A stretch of DNA of 64,000 bases from DATARH01 sp963734125. GTDB lineage: Bacteria; Pseudomonadota; Alphaproteobacteria; ATCC43930; CGMCC-115725. The notes beneath the pieces were generated by a model. The model did not search any database. It saw only the letters and a program-made list of their open reading frames with translations, and was not told the origin of the DNA. Shown piece by piece: positions 44,501-53,448 of this stretch; positions within the stretch are counted from its first letter, which is position 1; every line of letters starts with the position of its first letter. Position numbers and translations under genes: made by a program. The stretch lies in the NCBI GenBank assembly GCA_963734125.1, contig CAVTGB010000079.1, positions 1-64,000 on the forward strand, read 5' to 3'.

Positions 44501-46055
44501 CCTCGCGGGCGGCGGGTATCTCGACAACACGGCAACCGGCACGATTGCGGCTCCGGGCGATGGGGTATTCGGCTCGCTCGGCGCCGCGACGGTCGTCAAC
44601 GCCGGCGCAATCAGCGGCGCGAGCGGTACGGCGGTCAGCTTCGGCGGCATCGGCGGCAACCGGCTCGTCCTCGACCCGGAGTATTATCTCGGCGGCGCGG
44701 CCGTTGGCAGCACGAGCGCTGGCGCGACCAACACGCTCGAACTCGGTTCGACCGCGGGTATCGGCACCCTCACCGGGCTCGGCAGCAGCTTTGTCAATTT
44801 CGGCACGGTCACGGTCGATGCCGGGGCGCGGTGGGTGCTCGGCGGCAGCAACACGATCGGCGCCGGGGCCACGCTCAGCACTGTCGGCACGCTGACCGAT
44901 GGCGGGACGCTGGTGGACGCGGGCACGATCATCGGCAACAGCCGGCTGATTGTCGAGAGCGGCGGCGCCGAGTTCATCTTGTCGGGCGGCACGACGCGCG
45001 GGACGGTGCTGAGCGGCGGCAGCGAATTCGTCTCGTCGGGCGGCTCGGCGAGCGGAGGCACGGTCGGCAGTGGCGGGCTACAGTACGTCGGCGCGGCCGG
45101 GGTGGCGAGCGGCACCACGGTGAGGACCGGCGGCGACCAGACCGTTTTGTCGGGCGGCGCGGCGCGGGGGACGGTGCTGAGCGGCGGCTTCGAGTTCGTC
45201 GAGTCTGGCGGCAAGGCCATCGGCACGACCGACTACGGCGGGGCCGAGACCGTCGAAGGGATTGCGAGCGGGGGGACGGTTGTCTGCGGCGGGAACCAAG
45301 TTGTCGAGTCGGGCGGGGTGGCCGACGCGGTCACGGTGAAGCACGGCGGCAGCCAGTACGTCTACCCGGGCGGCACGGCGCGCGGGACGATGGTGCTGAG
45401 CGGCGGCAGCGAGATCGTCTTAGCGGGCGGCGCGGCGAGCGGCACGATCGTCGACAGCGGCGGGACCGAAACCGTCCACGGCAGGGCGAGTGGCGGCACG
45501 ATCAATGGCGGGCTTATCGAGGTGGCGAGCGGCGGCACGGCCAGCGGAACGTTCACCTTCCTCAGTGGCGGCACACTGCAGCTCGATGCCGGGGCCCGCT
45601 TCACCGGCGCCATCAAAGGTTTTGGCAAGCCCGATCCGGCGGACCGGATCGATCTGCGGGGTATCTCCTTCAGCGCCGGGCCGACGCGAAGCTTCGTCGA
45701 GGCGGCGAGCCTCACCAGCGGCACGCTCACCGTCACCGACGGAACGCACACCGTCCACCTGACGCTGCTCGGCACCTACGCGACGGGCAACTTCAAGCTG
45801 GCCACCGACACTCACGGAGGAACGCTGGTCACCGACCCACCGATTGCAGGCGGCACGTCGCGGACGACCTTCGCCGACATCGCCCCGGCCCGCCCGCACG
45901 CCGGCGCGGCAACCCCGACCGGCCTGCTGAGCTACGTGCCCGGCGCCATCGCTACCAACGAGCAAGTCTACGCCGGCCAGACGCTGCTCGCGACCGGCCC
46001 ACCCGGCGAGCCAAGCGGCGGCGGCCACAATCCCCTGCTGGCGGTGCCGCGCTAA
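41537..46055 (+). CDS. giant beta-helix/AIDA-repeat surface protein 2 (one frameshift)
   Basis: A ~1,505-residue paralogue of the protein at 9287. It opens with MTSKTISGSITHGVTLNVGY and a beta-helix region whose repeats read GTVANFGTI, VYLAAGGSVTNGASG and ALIEGGxxG. Two copies of a conserved module (GGNRLVLDxGYxLGG, then ARWxLxGSxxI) follow. AIDA-type repeats (GTVLSGGSEFVSSGG) begin near residue 1,140. The C-terminal domain (GTLQLDAGARFTGAIKGFG, RIDLRGISFSAG, HTVHLTLLGTYATGNFKLA) and the shared tail end in HNPLLAVPR. One extra base near 42547 shifts the frame. There is no classical signal peptide and no barrel. A transcription terminator precedes it and an insertion sequence follows directly. 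Confidence 0.8.
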
Positions 46056-46085
46056 CGGCGGTTGGTCGGCCAGCCGCTATATCGC

Positions 46086-46149
46086 CGATCTGACTCGTTA
46101 ATCCCCAAGAACCCGAACGACCGGAATCGGCGGATTGTGTTGAAAAAGT
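46086..46149 (+). repeat. left terminal inverted repeat of the IS
   Basis: A 64-bp left end that pairs, without gaps but with mismatches, with 47684-47621. Perfectly matching blocks are CGATCTGAC (outermost), TCGGCGGAT and GTTGAAAAAGT (innermost). Confidence 0.85.
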
Positions 46150-46215
46150 GGGGAGTTGTCGGGACGCGGCAGTGCTGATTCAATCCGGTCGGGGGGCTGG
46201 GAGTGCTGCCGATGG

Positions 46216-47553
46216 ATGGGGGAACGTAGGAGCGGGCAGGACGCTCTGTTTTACGAGTTTTCGCTCGAACGTCATGTTCCGGCGGAGCATCTGCTGCGAT
46301 CGATCGACCGGTTTGTCGAGCTTGGCAGCGTGCGATGTGAACTGGCTCCATTTTACAGCGATGTGGGGCGGCCTTCGATCGACCCGGAGCTGATGATCCG
46401 GATGCTGATTGTCGGCTACTGCTTCGGCATTCGCTCGGAGCGGCGGCTGTGCGAGGAAGTGCACCTCAGCCTGGGGTACCGGACCACTCGACCTTTTCGA
46501 AGAACCGGCGCGGCCGGTTCCGCGATAGCGACCCGCTGCGCAAGGTGTTCAAAACGACCGTACAGCGCTGCATCGCAGAGGGGCTGGTCGGGGGTGAAGC
46601 CTTCGCCGTTGACGCCAGCATGATCGAGGCCGACGCCAACCGGCAGCGCAGCGTGCCGGGTGGCGAATGGCGAGCACCAGAGGACACGACGCACGCCGTT
46701 CGGGAGTATCTGGCGGTGCTCGACGATGCCGCGTTTGGGGCAGCAACCCCTGTTGTGCCGAAATTCATCTCGCACGCCGACCCGGCCTCTCGCTGGACGG
46801 GCGCAAACGGTGGCCTCGGCTTTCTTTGCCTACTGCACCAACTACCTGATCGACCTGAAGTGTGCCGTCATCGTTGATGTGGAGGCGACCACCGCCGTCC
46901 GTCAAGCCGAGGTGACGGCGCAGCGCCGGATGACCGATCGCACGCAGGAGCGCTTCGGTCTTTGGCCTGAGCGGCTGGCGGGCGATAGAGGCTACGGTTC
47001 GGCGGAGAACCTCGCCTGGCTGGTCCATGAGCGCGGGATCGAGCCGCATATTCCGGTATTCGACAAATCCCGGCGCACCGACGGGACCTTCTCGCGCGGG
47101 GACTTCACCTATGACCGCGAACGCGACTGCTATGTCTGCCCCGCCGGGAAGGAACTCAGGCAACGCCAGAAAGTCTATCGAGTGCCGCGCCCGTTCGTCG
47201 ACGAGAACGGCATGATGCGCTACCGCGCCAGCAAGCTGGATTGCCAGCGGTGTTCTTTGAAACCGCAATGCTGTCCCAACGCACCCGCCCGCAAGATCCC
47301 GCGTTCCATCCATGAGGGCGCCCGCGACATGGCGCGCGACATCGCGACCACCGACGCCTGTGTCACCTCAAGGCGCGAACGGAAAAAGGTCGAGATGCTG
47401 TTCGCGCACTTGAAGCGCATCCTGAAGCTCGATCGGCTGCGATTACGCGGGCCGAACGGTGCCCGCGACGAGTTCAATCTCGCCGCCACCGCCCAGAACC
47501 TCCGCAAGCTCGCCAAGCTGCTTCCGGTGCCGGCGCCGATCCCGGCTACCTGA
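46216..47553 (+). pseudogene. IS1182 family transposase, disrupted
   Basis: A DDE transposase read in three frames. N-terminal region: MGERRSGQDALFYEFSLERH, VPAEHLLRSIDRFVEL and DVGRPSIDPELMIRMLIVGY. Middle: VPDHSTFSKNRRGRFRDSD, AFAVDASMIEADANRQRSVP. C-terminal region: RLAGDRGYGSAENLAWLV, the cysteine cluster LDCQRCSLKPQCCPN, and RRERKKVEMLFAHLKRIL with the catalytic Glu. About ten codons, normally YRWFCRLGL-like, are deleted near 46475, shifting the frame. Another shift lies near 46815. The catalytic acidic residues remain but the protein cannot be made whole. Confidence 0.85.
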
Positions 47554-47620
47554 GGCGTCACACCGATCGCTGGGGCCACTGTGACCACCAACCCGCACCG
47601 CCCCATCTACTTCAAACCCG

Positions 47621-47684
47621 ACTTTTTCAACGGTATCCGCCGAAATCGACCGTTGGGATCTATAGGGGTCACCGGGTCAGATCG
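47621..47684 (-). repeat. right terminal inverted repeat of the IS
   Basis: This is the mirror of 46086-46149. It begins ACTTTTTCAAC on the plus strand and ends GTCAGATCG at 47684. Confidence 0.85.
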
Positions 47685-48116
47685 ACTCACATCGGCCGCT
47701 CGTCGCCATCGATTGAGAAGGCAGCGTGTGCCGCTATCGCTGGATGCGGAAAGGGTGTGGCAGCACCACGAGCGGATCGACGGGTCGTGCTACCCCCAAG
47801 GGCCTCAGGGATGAGATGATCCCGAAGGAGGCCGAGATCCGCGCAATCGGCGGTCGAGACGATGTCGCACCGGCACTAACCAGCCGGTGCTCGGCACCAA
47901 TCCCGCGCTGGCCGAACTCTCAAGAGACAGGAGTGGCTGCTACGAGCCGTCGGCGGTCGAAGCCGGCGTTGCGCCATTCCGGGAGCACAAATTCAGTTTT
48001 TGGGATAAACCCCCAAATCAAGCAATTTTGATCGACGGCGGCCAGCGCTGCGTCGCCATGGGGATCATTGAACAGTTCGCCGGATGTCTCACCACGGGCG
48101 CACCACCGGGTGGTGC
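47685..48116. other. non-coding gap between IS and gas vesicle cluster
   Basis: About 430 bp with no convincing gene. A short AT-richer stretch at 47990-48030 (TTTTTGGGATAAACCCCCAA) could hold a promoter for the regulator that follows, but no -24/-12 (GG-N10-GC) or -35/-10 pair stands out. Short ORFs here lack protein-like composition. Confidence 0.4.
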
Positions 48117-49499
48117 ATGACACCGGCCGGAGGCTCCGCGACAGCACAGCGAGGGACGGTTCTGGTCATCGACCAGGACATGCGTTGGGCCATTCGGCAG
48201 ATCCTGGCCGAAACCGGGTTCGAGGTGGCTGAGGCTTGCGCCGGAGCGCCCGGGATCGAGATGGCGGCGCGGCGAGCCGTCGACGCGGTGATCCTCGACG
48301 TCCAGATGCCCGGCATCGACGGCGACGAAGTGCTGCGGCGCCTTAAATTCCAACACAAGGACCTGCCGGTCATTGTGGTAACCGCGCACGGAACGATACC
48401 TGGGGCGATTGATGCGATCCGCACCGGCGCCTTCGAATACATCACGAAGCCCTTTCACAACGAACAGTTGCCGAGCGTCGTGCGTCGCGCGGTTTCGCGC
48501 CACCGCGCCCTCACCCCGCCGGCAGCGACGGACGTGCGAAACCCAATCAGCTCGGTGATGGGTCAAGGAGGCGGTCATTGCGACGAACTATTCGGTGCTG
48601 ATCTGCGGCGAAACCGGTGCGGGCAAGGAACTGGTCGCGCGGGTGCTGCATGAAAAGGGGCCGCGCGCGGCACAGCCGTTTGTCGCGGTCGACTGCGGCA
48701 GCATGGTCGATAGCCTGATCGACAGCGAGTTTTTCGGCCACGAGAAGGGCGCCTACACCGGCGCCGCCAACCGCCATTGCGGGTGGTTCGAGGCCGCTGC
48801 GAAGGGTGGGACGTTGTTTCTCGACGAAGTCGGCAATTGCTGACTGGACAGAAGGCGCTGCTGCCGGTGCTCGAAGAGCACGTCATTCACCGCGTCGGCA
48901 GCACCACGCCGATCTGCGTCGACACGCGGATCATCGCCGCGAGCAACGAGGCACTCGAGGAGCGGATGGCTGACGCGGGGTTCCGCGAGGATCTGTTTTT
49001 CCGGCTGGCCGAGTACGTGATTGTCGTGCCGCCGCTGCGTGCCCGACGCGAGGATATCCCGTTCCTGGCGCGGCGCTTTCTCAATGAGGCGCGCGATTCG
49101 CTGAAGCGCGAAAGGATCGGGATCGCCCCGGCGGCGCTCGATCTGCTGCAGAATTATGATTGGCCCGGCAATGCGCGTGAATTGCGCAGCGTGCTGCGGC
49201 GGGCCGCGCTGGGCACTGGCGACGCCGTCAGTGTCGCCCAGATCGCCGGCTGCGTGATCGGGCGCGGGTTGCGCGCGGCGCCGCGGGTGTGCAGGGAGCC
49301 CATCGGCATGCCGCTGCGCGGGCGAGTCCGCGACAAGGTCCGCGAGGTCGAACGCGAGGCCGTGATCGAAGCGCTCGAACGGGCCGGCGGCAACAAGGCG
49401 CAAGCCGCGCGCTTCCTGGGCATCGACTACAAAACCTATCGCGTGAAGCTGAAAGCGATGGCGGAGCGTGGGAGCGCCGGCGGCCATGTCGTCGCTTGA
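48117..49499 (+). pseudogene. NtrC-type sigma-54 response regulator of the gas vesicle cluster, frameshifted
   Basis: A receiver domain (GTVLVIDQDMRWAIRQILAE, phospho-Asp in VDAVILDVQMPGIDGDE, VTAHGTIPGAIDAI, EYITKPFHNEQL) is joined to a sigma-54 AAA+ domain: Walker A ICGETGAGKELVARVLHE, the sigma-54-contact loop EKGAYTGA, Walker B LFLDEVGN, REDLFFRLAEYVIVVPPLRA and NYDWPGNARELRSVLRRA. A Fis-type helix-turn-helix closes it (EALERAGGNKAQAARFLGID). The frame changes near 48560, where part of the AAA+ start is also missing, and near 48840. NtrC-like regulators control the gvp genes of Serratia (GvrA), supporting the same role here. Confidence 0.8.
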
Positions 49500-49852
49500 C
49501 TCGCTCGGCGCTATTGAGTTGTCCGATGGGTTGCCGCATGGCGCCCGCATCCCGGATGCACAGGCTGTCAATTTATTCGCCCTGATCGACGGTGCAGCAA
49601 CCTTCGCCGCCGGAACCGGCGACAGAGATTGCACCCAACCGATGCTCCACCGTGCCGGGCCGATCGCGGCACTAATCAGCATGGTGCCAGTTTCGGACTA
49701 TTGCGGGGCTGCGGCGGCGCAGCACCTAAGCGACCTCGCCTGGCTGACGCCGCGGACGATGCAGCATGCCGCCGTGCTGCGTCGGGCGATGACGTGCTCA
49801 GCGGTCTACCCGGCCCCGTTCGCCACGCTCTTTGCCGGCCGCGCGAGCCTTA
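49486..49852 (+). pseudogene. GvpF/GvpL N-terminal fragment
   Basis: The first ~120 residues resemble GvpF/L gas vesicle assembly proteins: AVNLFALIDGAA, MLHRAGPIAALISMVPVSDY, HLSDLAWLTPRTMQHAAVLR and SAVYPAPFATLFAG, corresponding to the family block ending in PxRFGTLF. The family is ~230-280 residues; here similarity ends at about 49850, where a minus-strand response regulator gene begins. The start at 49486 overlaps the end of the sigma-54 regulator. It is a truncated second copy; a fuller one lies at 53449. Confidence 0.72.
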
Positions 49853-50209
49853 AGCGCGTTCATGCTGGCGCATGCGCCGGCTCTCCGCACTCTGAAGTGC
49901 TTTGGCGACGCGGATGTCATCCTCGAAATAATAGCCCGAGATCATGATTATTCTGGTCTCGGGGCGCAGCCGGCGCAGTTCGGCGATCAACTGCCAGCCA
50001 TCCATATCGGGCAGCCGTGCGTCGACAAAGACCGCGGAAAACGGGTAGCCGGCAAAAAGCGCTATCGCGTCGTACGCCGACCGCACCGTCGTGGCTCTCC
50101 ATCCCACGCTCGCAAGGGCAAGTTCCAGGATGCGGCACATGTCGTGATCGTCGTCGACAACCAGGGCGGTGACCTCCGAGGATACCGCGTCAAGGCAACC
50201 CATGCTCAC
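49850..50209 (-). CDS. single-domain response regulator
   Basis: A CheY-like receiver domain of 117-119 residues: acidic pocket VTALVVDDDHDMCRILELAL, phospho-Asp in FSAVFVDARLPDMDGWQLI, the Ser/Thr switch MISGYYFEDD. The expected lysine appears as VAKALQS. It has no output domain. Its GTG start at 50209 overlaps the stop of the histidine kinase (GTGA); an ATG at 50203 is the alternative. It probably receives phosphate from the adjacent kinase. It lies antisense to the gvp transcription direction, inside the cluster. Confidence 0.82.
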   Translation of the reverse strand: MSMGCLDAVSSEVTALVVDDDHDMCRILELALASVGWRATTVRSAYDAIALFAGYPFSAVFVDARLPDMDGWQLIAELRRLRPETRIIMISGYYFEDDIRVAKALQSAESRRMRQHERA

Positions 50210-50772
50210 ACCGCCTGGAGAACCGCCGAGGCCGCGCGTTTGTCTTCGCGCGCCGTCGGCAGTCGCACGGCGAAGATCGCTCCTTCGCGCCCGGCTCCCC
50301 GGACCGTCAGGCTGCCGCCGTGCTGGCGAACGATCGAATGGGACACCGAGAGGCCGAGCCCGGAGCGTCGCTTGTCGCTGCCGGTGGTAAAGAAAGGATC
50401 GAAAATCTTTGAGACATACGCCGGCGGTATGCCAGGGCCGGTATCGCCGATTTCGATCACCACTTCGGGTCCATCGAAGCGCAGCGCGAGCGATAGCCGG
50501 CCGCCCTGCGGCATCGCCTGGAAGGCGTTCAGGATGAGGTTGATGGTCACCAGTTCCAGTAGGTTTTGCACACCTTGGACATAAGCCGACCGGGTCCGCG
50601 GCGGCAGCTTCCAGTGGACCGTCGTCCCCGCCGCCATTTCTCCCGACGCAAACATCAGCGCATTGTTCAGCACCTCGACGATGTCGATGCGCGTGGTCTC
50701 GCGCAGCGGCCCCGGACGGGCGAACCGCAAGAGGCTTTCGACCACCAGGACGTGCTTTTCGGCAAGCACCAC
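50206..50772 (-). pseudogene. histidine kinase, C-terminal part only
   Basis: A 188-residue frame holding only the end of the dimerisation helix (VESLLRFARPGPLRE) and the full HATPase domain: N-box VTINLILNAFQAMPQGG, G1 IEIGDTGPGIPPA, F-box IFDPFFTTGS, and G2 SGLGLSVSHSIVRQHGG. The phosphorylated-His box and any sensor region are missing. Upstream codons run into the gvpA promoter region on the opposite strand. It was therefore truncated at its 5' end, apparently when this segment was joined next to gvpA. It pairs with the receiver gene that overlaps its stop. Confidence 0.78.
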
Positions 50773-50784
50773 CAGGAGGCAGCA

Positions 50785-51003
50785 ATGGCACGCGTTATGA
50801 AATCGACCAACTCCTCGAGCTTGGCCGAAGTCGTCGATCGCATCCTCGACAAGGGGATCGTGATCGACGCCTGGATCAAGGTCTCGCTGGTCGGCATCGA
50901 GCTGATCACCATCGAAGCCCGCGTCGTGGTGGCGTCGGTGGAGACCTACCTGAAGTATGCCGAAGCGATCGGGTTGACGGCCTCAGCCGCCACACCTGCG
51001 TAA
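50785..51003 (+). CDS. gvpA: gas vesicle major structural protein GvpA
   Basis: GvpA forms the ribbed protein wall of gas vesicles. The 72-residue protein matches the family closely: SLAEVVDRILDKGIVIDAWI, KVSLVGIELITIEARVVVAS and VETYLKYAEAIGLT. It is intact, unlike most of its neighbours. A strong ribosome-binding site (CAGGAGGCAGCA) precedes the ATG at 50785. It heads the run gvpA-coiled coil-gvpN-small protein-gvpO-like-gvpF/L-gvpG-gvpS-like-gvpK-gvpJ-gvpH, all in the same direction. Confidence 0.97.
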   Translation: MARVMKSTNSSSLAEVVDRILDKGIVIDAWIKVSLVGIELITIEARVVVASVETYLKYAEAIGLTASAATPA

Positions 51004-51081
51004 CGCACTGGAGAGGGCTGCCGGGAGAGCCGCCGTTTGCGGCTGTTCTCCCGGCGCTCAACCCTGGAAGGAGGAAGTGAG

Positions 51082-51642
51082 ATGCCGAGCATGACTGAGG
51101 AGCTGGGGCGGATCGCCGGTGGCATCGCCGCGGGCCGGCGGGACCGTAGGGAAGCGGCCGTCGAGCGGCGGCGCGAGGCGGGCAGTCGCCATCGGGCGGT
51201 TGGCCAGGAGCTGCACGAGATCAGGCGAGCGCGCCAGAAGATGAGCCGCGAGCAGCGCCGGGGTGCTGCTGCCGGGAAGCATAAGCGCGAGAGCGAGGTT
51301 GCAGTCTTGTTGCAGCAATTCCGCCGCGATCGCGAAATTCTGCATCGTCACCAGCTGGAAGCGGCCGCCGAGGAGCGGGTACGGGCCGCAGTCTTCATGC
51401 GCGATCTGACTGGCCGGGTCGCCGCGCTGCGCGACGCGTTCGCCGCCAGTCAGATCGTCCGAGCCAAATCGTGCGACGACCTCGCCAAGGCTCTGCACGG
51501 GCAGCTCGCCAGCTATCGGCGCGATCGGCACGACGCCGGTGTCGCCTGGCGCGGCATGCCGGGCCGGCACGCGGCCCTGTCGGCTTCAGGATCCCGCGCT
51601 GGCCGGCAGCGCGCCCCGCACGAGGACCGGGGCTCGCCATGA
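51082..51642 (+). CDS. basic coiled-coil protein at the GvpC position
   Basis: A 186-residue Arg/Ala/Glu-rich, largely helical protein: ELGRIAGGIAAGRRDRREAA, LQQFRRDREILHRHQLEAAA, LTGRVAALRDAFAASQIV and the C-terminal low-complexity tail. It lies between gvpA and gvpN, where several bacteria (for example Serratia) encode GvpC, the outer strengthening protein. Heptad-like helical character fits, but I could not confirm 33-residue GvpC repeats. The ATG at 51082 follows GGAGGAAG. It overlaps the gvpN start by ATGA. Treat GvpC as a hypothesis. Confidence 0.6.
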   Translation: MPSMTEELGRIAGGIAAGRRDRREAAVERRREAGSRHRAVGQELHEIRRARQKMSREQRRGAAAGKHKRESEVAVLLQQFRRDREILHRHQLEAAAEERVRAAVFMRDLTGRVAALRDAFAASQIVRAKSCDDLAKALHGQLASYRRDRHDAGVAWRGMPGRHAALSASGSRAGRQRAPHEDRGSP

Positions 51643-52686
51643 GTGCCAGCTCAATGGCGCGCCGGCGGGCCGGTGTCGGGGAGCGCATTGAGTCGCTCAC
51701 GCCCAACGCGGTTGATGGCGCAGACGGGGCGATCACGCTGGAGCCGAGCCAGGGTTTCATCAATTCGCCGACGATCGAGGGGATCACCGACCGCGCCCTG
51801 ACCTACCTCAACGTCGCTCGGCGGTGCACCTCAGCGGGCCGGCCGGGACCGGGAAGACGACATTGGCGTTCCATGTCGCCAACCATCTCGGCCGCCCCGC
51901 GATCCTGCTGCACGGGGACCACGAGTTCGGCAGCTCCGACCTGATCGGGCGGGAGAGCGGCTATCGCAAGTCGCGGGTTGTCGACAACTACATTTCCTCG
52001 GTCGTGAAGTTCGAGGAAGAAGGCCGGGCACTGTGGATCGACAACCGGATCACCACAGCCTGCCGCCTCGGGCACACAATCATCTATGACGAGTTCAACC
52101 GCAGCCCGCCGGAAGCGAATAACCCGTTCCTCAGCATCCTCTCGGAGGGCGTCCTCAACGTGCCCGGGCTGCACGGGAGGGGTGAGGGATATATCGCGGT
52201 CCATCCCGGGTTCCGCGTCATCTTCACCTCCAATCCGTCGGAATACACCGGCGTTCATCGCGCTCAAGACGCCCTGTTGGATCGGATGATCACGATCCAG
52301 CTGGGCCATTACGACCGCGACACCGAGGTCGCGATTACGCGGCGCGCCAGTCGGGCCTGAAAGAGAGCGACGCCGAGCGGGTGGTCGATCTGGTGCGGCT
52401 TTGCCGCTCCGAAGGGCGGGATCCGCATTATCCGACCGTACGCGCCTCGATCGCGATAGCCCGGGTGCTGGCCTATCGCGGCCACAAGGCGAGCCTCTAC
52501 GACCCGGTCTATGTCTGGGCCTGCCATGACATCCTCGGCGCCTCCGCGCCACGAGAGCCTTCGGAAAATGCCGACGGCTTTATCGACGAGCTGATCCACC
52601 GTAACGAGGCGGAGCGCGGCGGCAGAGCGAGGCTCGCCCGCGGCCGCAACGGCGCGCCAGCCCCGCATCTGGTGGGAGACGCATGA
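51639..52686 (+). pseudogene. gvpN: GvpN gas vesicle ATPase, two frameshifts
   Basis: GvpN is a MoxR-like AAA+ protein needed for gas vesicle enlargement. Motifs over three frames: FINSPTIEGITDRALTYLN, Walker A SGPAGTGKTTLAFHVAN, ILLHGDHEFGSSDLIG, Walker B HTIIYDEFNRSPPEANN, GFRVIFTSNPSEYTGVH, LLDRMITIQLGHYDRDTE, then VVDLVRLCRSEGRDPHYPTV and YDPVYVWACHDILG. Shifts lie near 51825 and 52345, with a net gain of one base. Without the shifts the length (~349 residues) is normal. All catalytic motifs survive. Confidence 0.88.
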
Positions 52687-52997
52687 TGCCGGTTCGTGTC
52701 ATGCCGCCGCGCGGGCTTGGCGACTTGCGCACGCTGGCCGGCCTCGCCGACCGCCAGACCCCGTCCTACAAGGCCTATCTCCGCGTCAGCTTTCTTGAGC
52801 TCGAACGCACCCGGCACGACCAGGAGATCGCGACCGTACAGCGCCGGCTCGCCGTCGTCGTCGCCCGCTGCCGCGAGATCGAGGCCGAAAAAAGCGAAAT
52901 CCTGGCCGGTGCGAACGTGGCGCCGCCGCCAGCCACCGCACCACCATCCGGGCACCCACGGCAACCCGGCAAGCGGGGCTTTCGCTTGGCCTATTGA
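52683..52997 (+). CDS. small helical protein between gvpN and gvpO
   Basis: A 104-residue protein: GDLRTLAGLADRQTPSYKAY, then a helical coiled-coil-like region LRVSFLELERTRHDQEIATV, RRLAVVVARCREIEAEKSEI, and a proline-rich, basic tail. Its ATG overlaps the gvpN stop. Small helical accessory proteins at this position occur in other gvp clusters (for example GvpV in Serratia), but I cannot match it to one family with confidence. Confidence 0.65.
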   Translation: MMPVRVMPPRGLGDLRTLAGLADRQTPSYKAYLRVSFLELERTRHDQEIATVQRRLAVVVARCREIEAEKSEILAGANVAPPPATAPPSGHPRQPGKRGFRLAY

Positions 52998-53028
52998 GCA
53001 CGTCATCACGCCCCTAACGGAGGACCGC

Positions 53029-53410
53029 ATGGAGCACGTGAAGCACGATGGGTTGGACAAGACGCCACCCCCGCCACCGTTCGCCCTGCCGCACGCAGTG
53101 CCGGCCCGTCGGCCGCATGCGGTGAGTAAACCAGTGCCCCTCAGCAAACTGGGCGCGGCGCGGCTCGCGGTCAGGGATTTTCTCGTCAAGGAGTTCAAGG
53201 CGCGCGAGGTGCGGATCACCAAGGTTGCCCCCTCCTCCGATCGGCAGGGCTGGTACGGTGGAAGCCGAAATCCTGGTGCCCGATCTCGGGATCAAGACAC
53301 TTGGTCTGCCGCTCAGCCAGGAAGTCCTCGAACGCGACCTGTGCGCGGTCGATCTCGACGCGGAGATGACCGTCACATCCTACGAGGTTCTCGATCCGCG
53401 TCGACGCTGA
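53029..53410 (+). pseudogene. GvpO-like gas vesicle protein, frameshifted
   Basis: A ~126-residue protein with a proline-rich N-terminus. Its C-terminal domain reads KLGAARLAVRDFLVKEF, VRITKVAPSSDRQGW, TVEAEILVPDLGIKTLGLPL and MTVTSYEVLDPRRR. The order (helix, GW, TVEAEI, YEV-Leu-Asp) resembles GvpO, a gas vesicle transcription/assembly factor in haloarchaea and bacteria. One extra T near 53252 shifts the frame in the middle. A clear AACGGAGG ribosome-binding site precedes the ATG at 53029. The family assignment is moderate. Confidence 0.6.
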
Positions 53411-53448
53411 GGGCTGACGCGGTGCTGCCCCGGACGGAGGGATGAACG

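Larger units (their letters stand above)
46086..47684 (+). mobile_element. IS1182-like insertion sequence
   Basis: A ~1.6-kb element bounded by 64-bp imperfect terminal inverted repeats aligned without gaps: 46086-46149 and 47621-47684. Both outer ends are CGATCTGAC; both inner blocks are TCGGCGGAT and GTTGAAAAAGT. It encloses one transposase gene of the IS1182 type. No direct target duplication is apparent at the edges. The element lies between the end of repeat protein 2 and the gas vesicle cluster. The transposase is disrupted, so it is probably immobile alone. Confidence 0.85.

Noticed and set aside
44351..46093. 580-codon plus-strand frame overlapping repeat protein 2
   Set aside because: Arg/His-rich alternative frame of the AIDA repeats; the other frame carries all family motifs.
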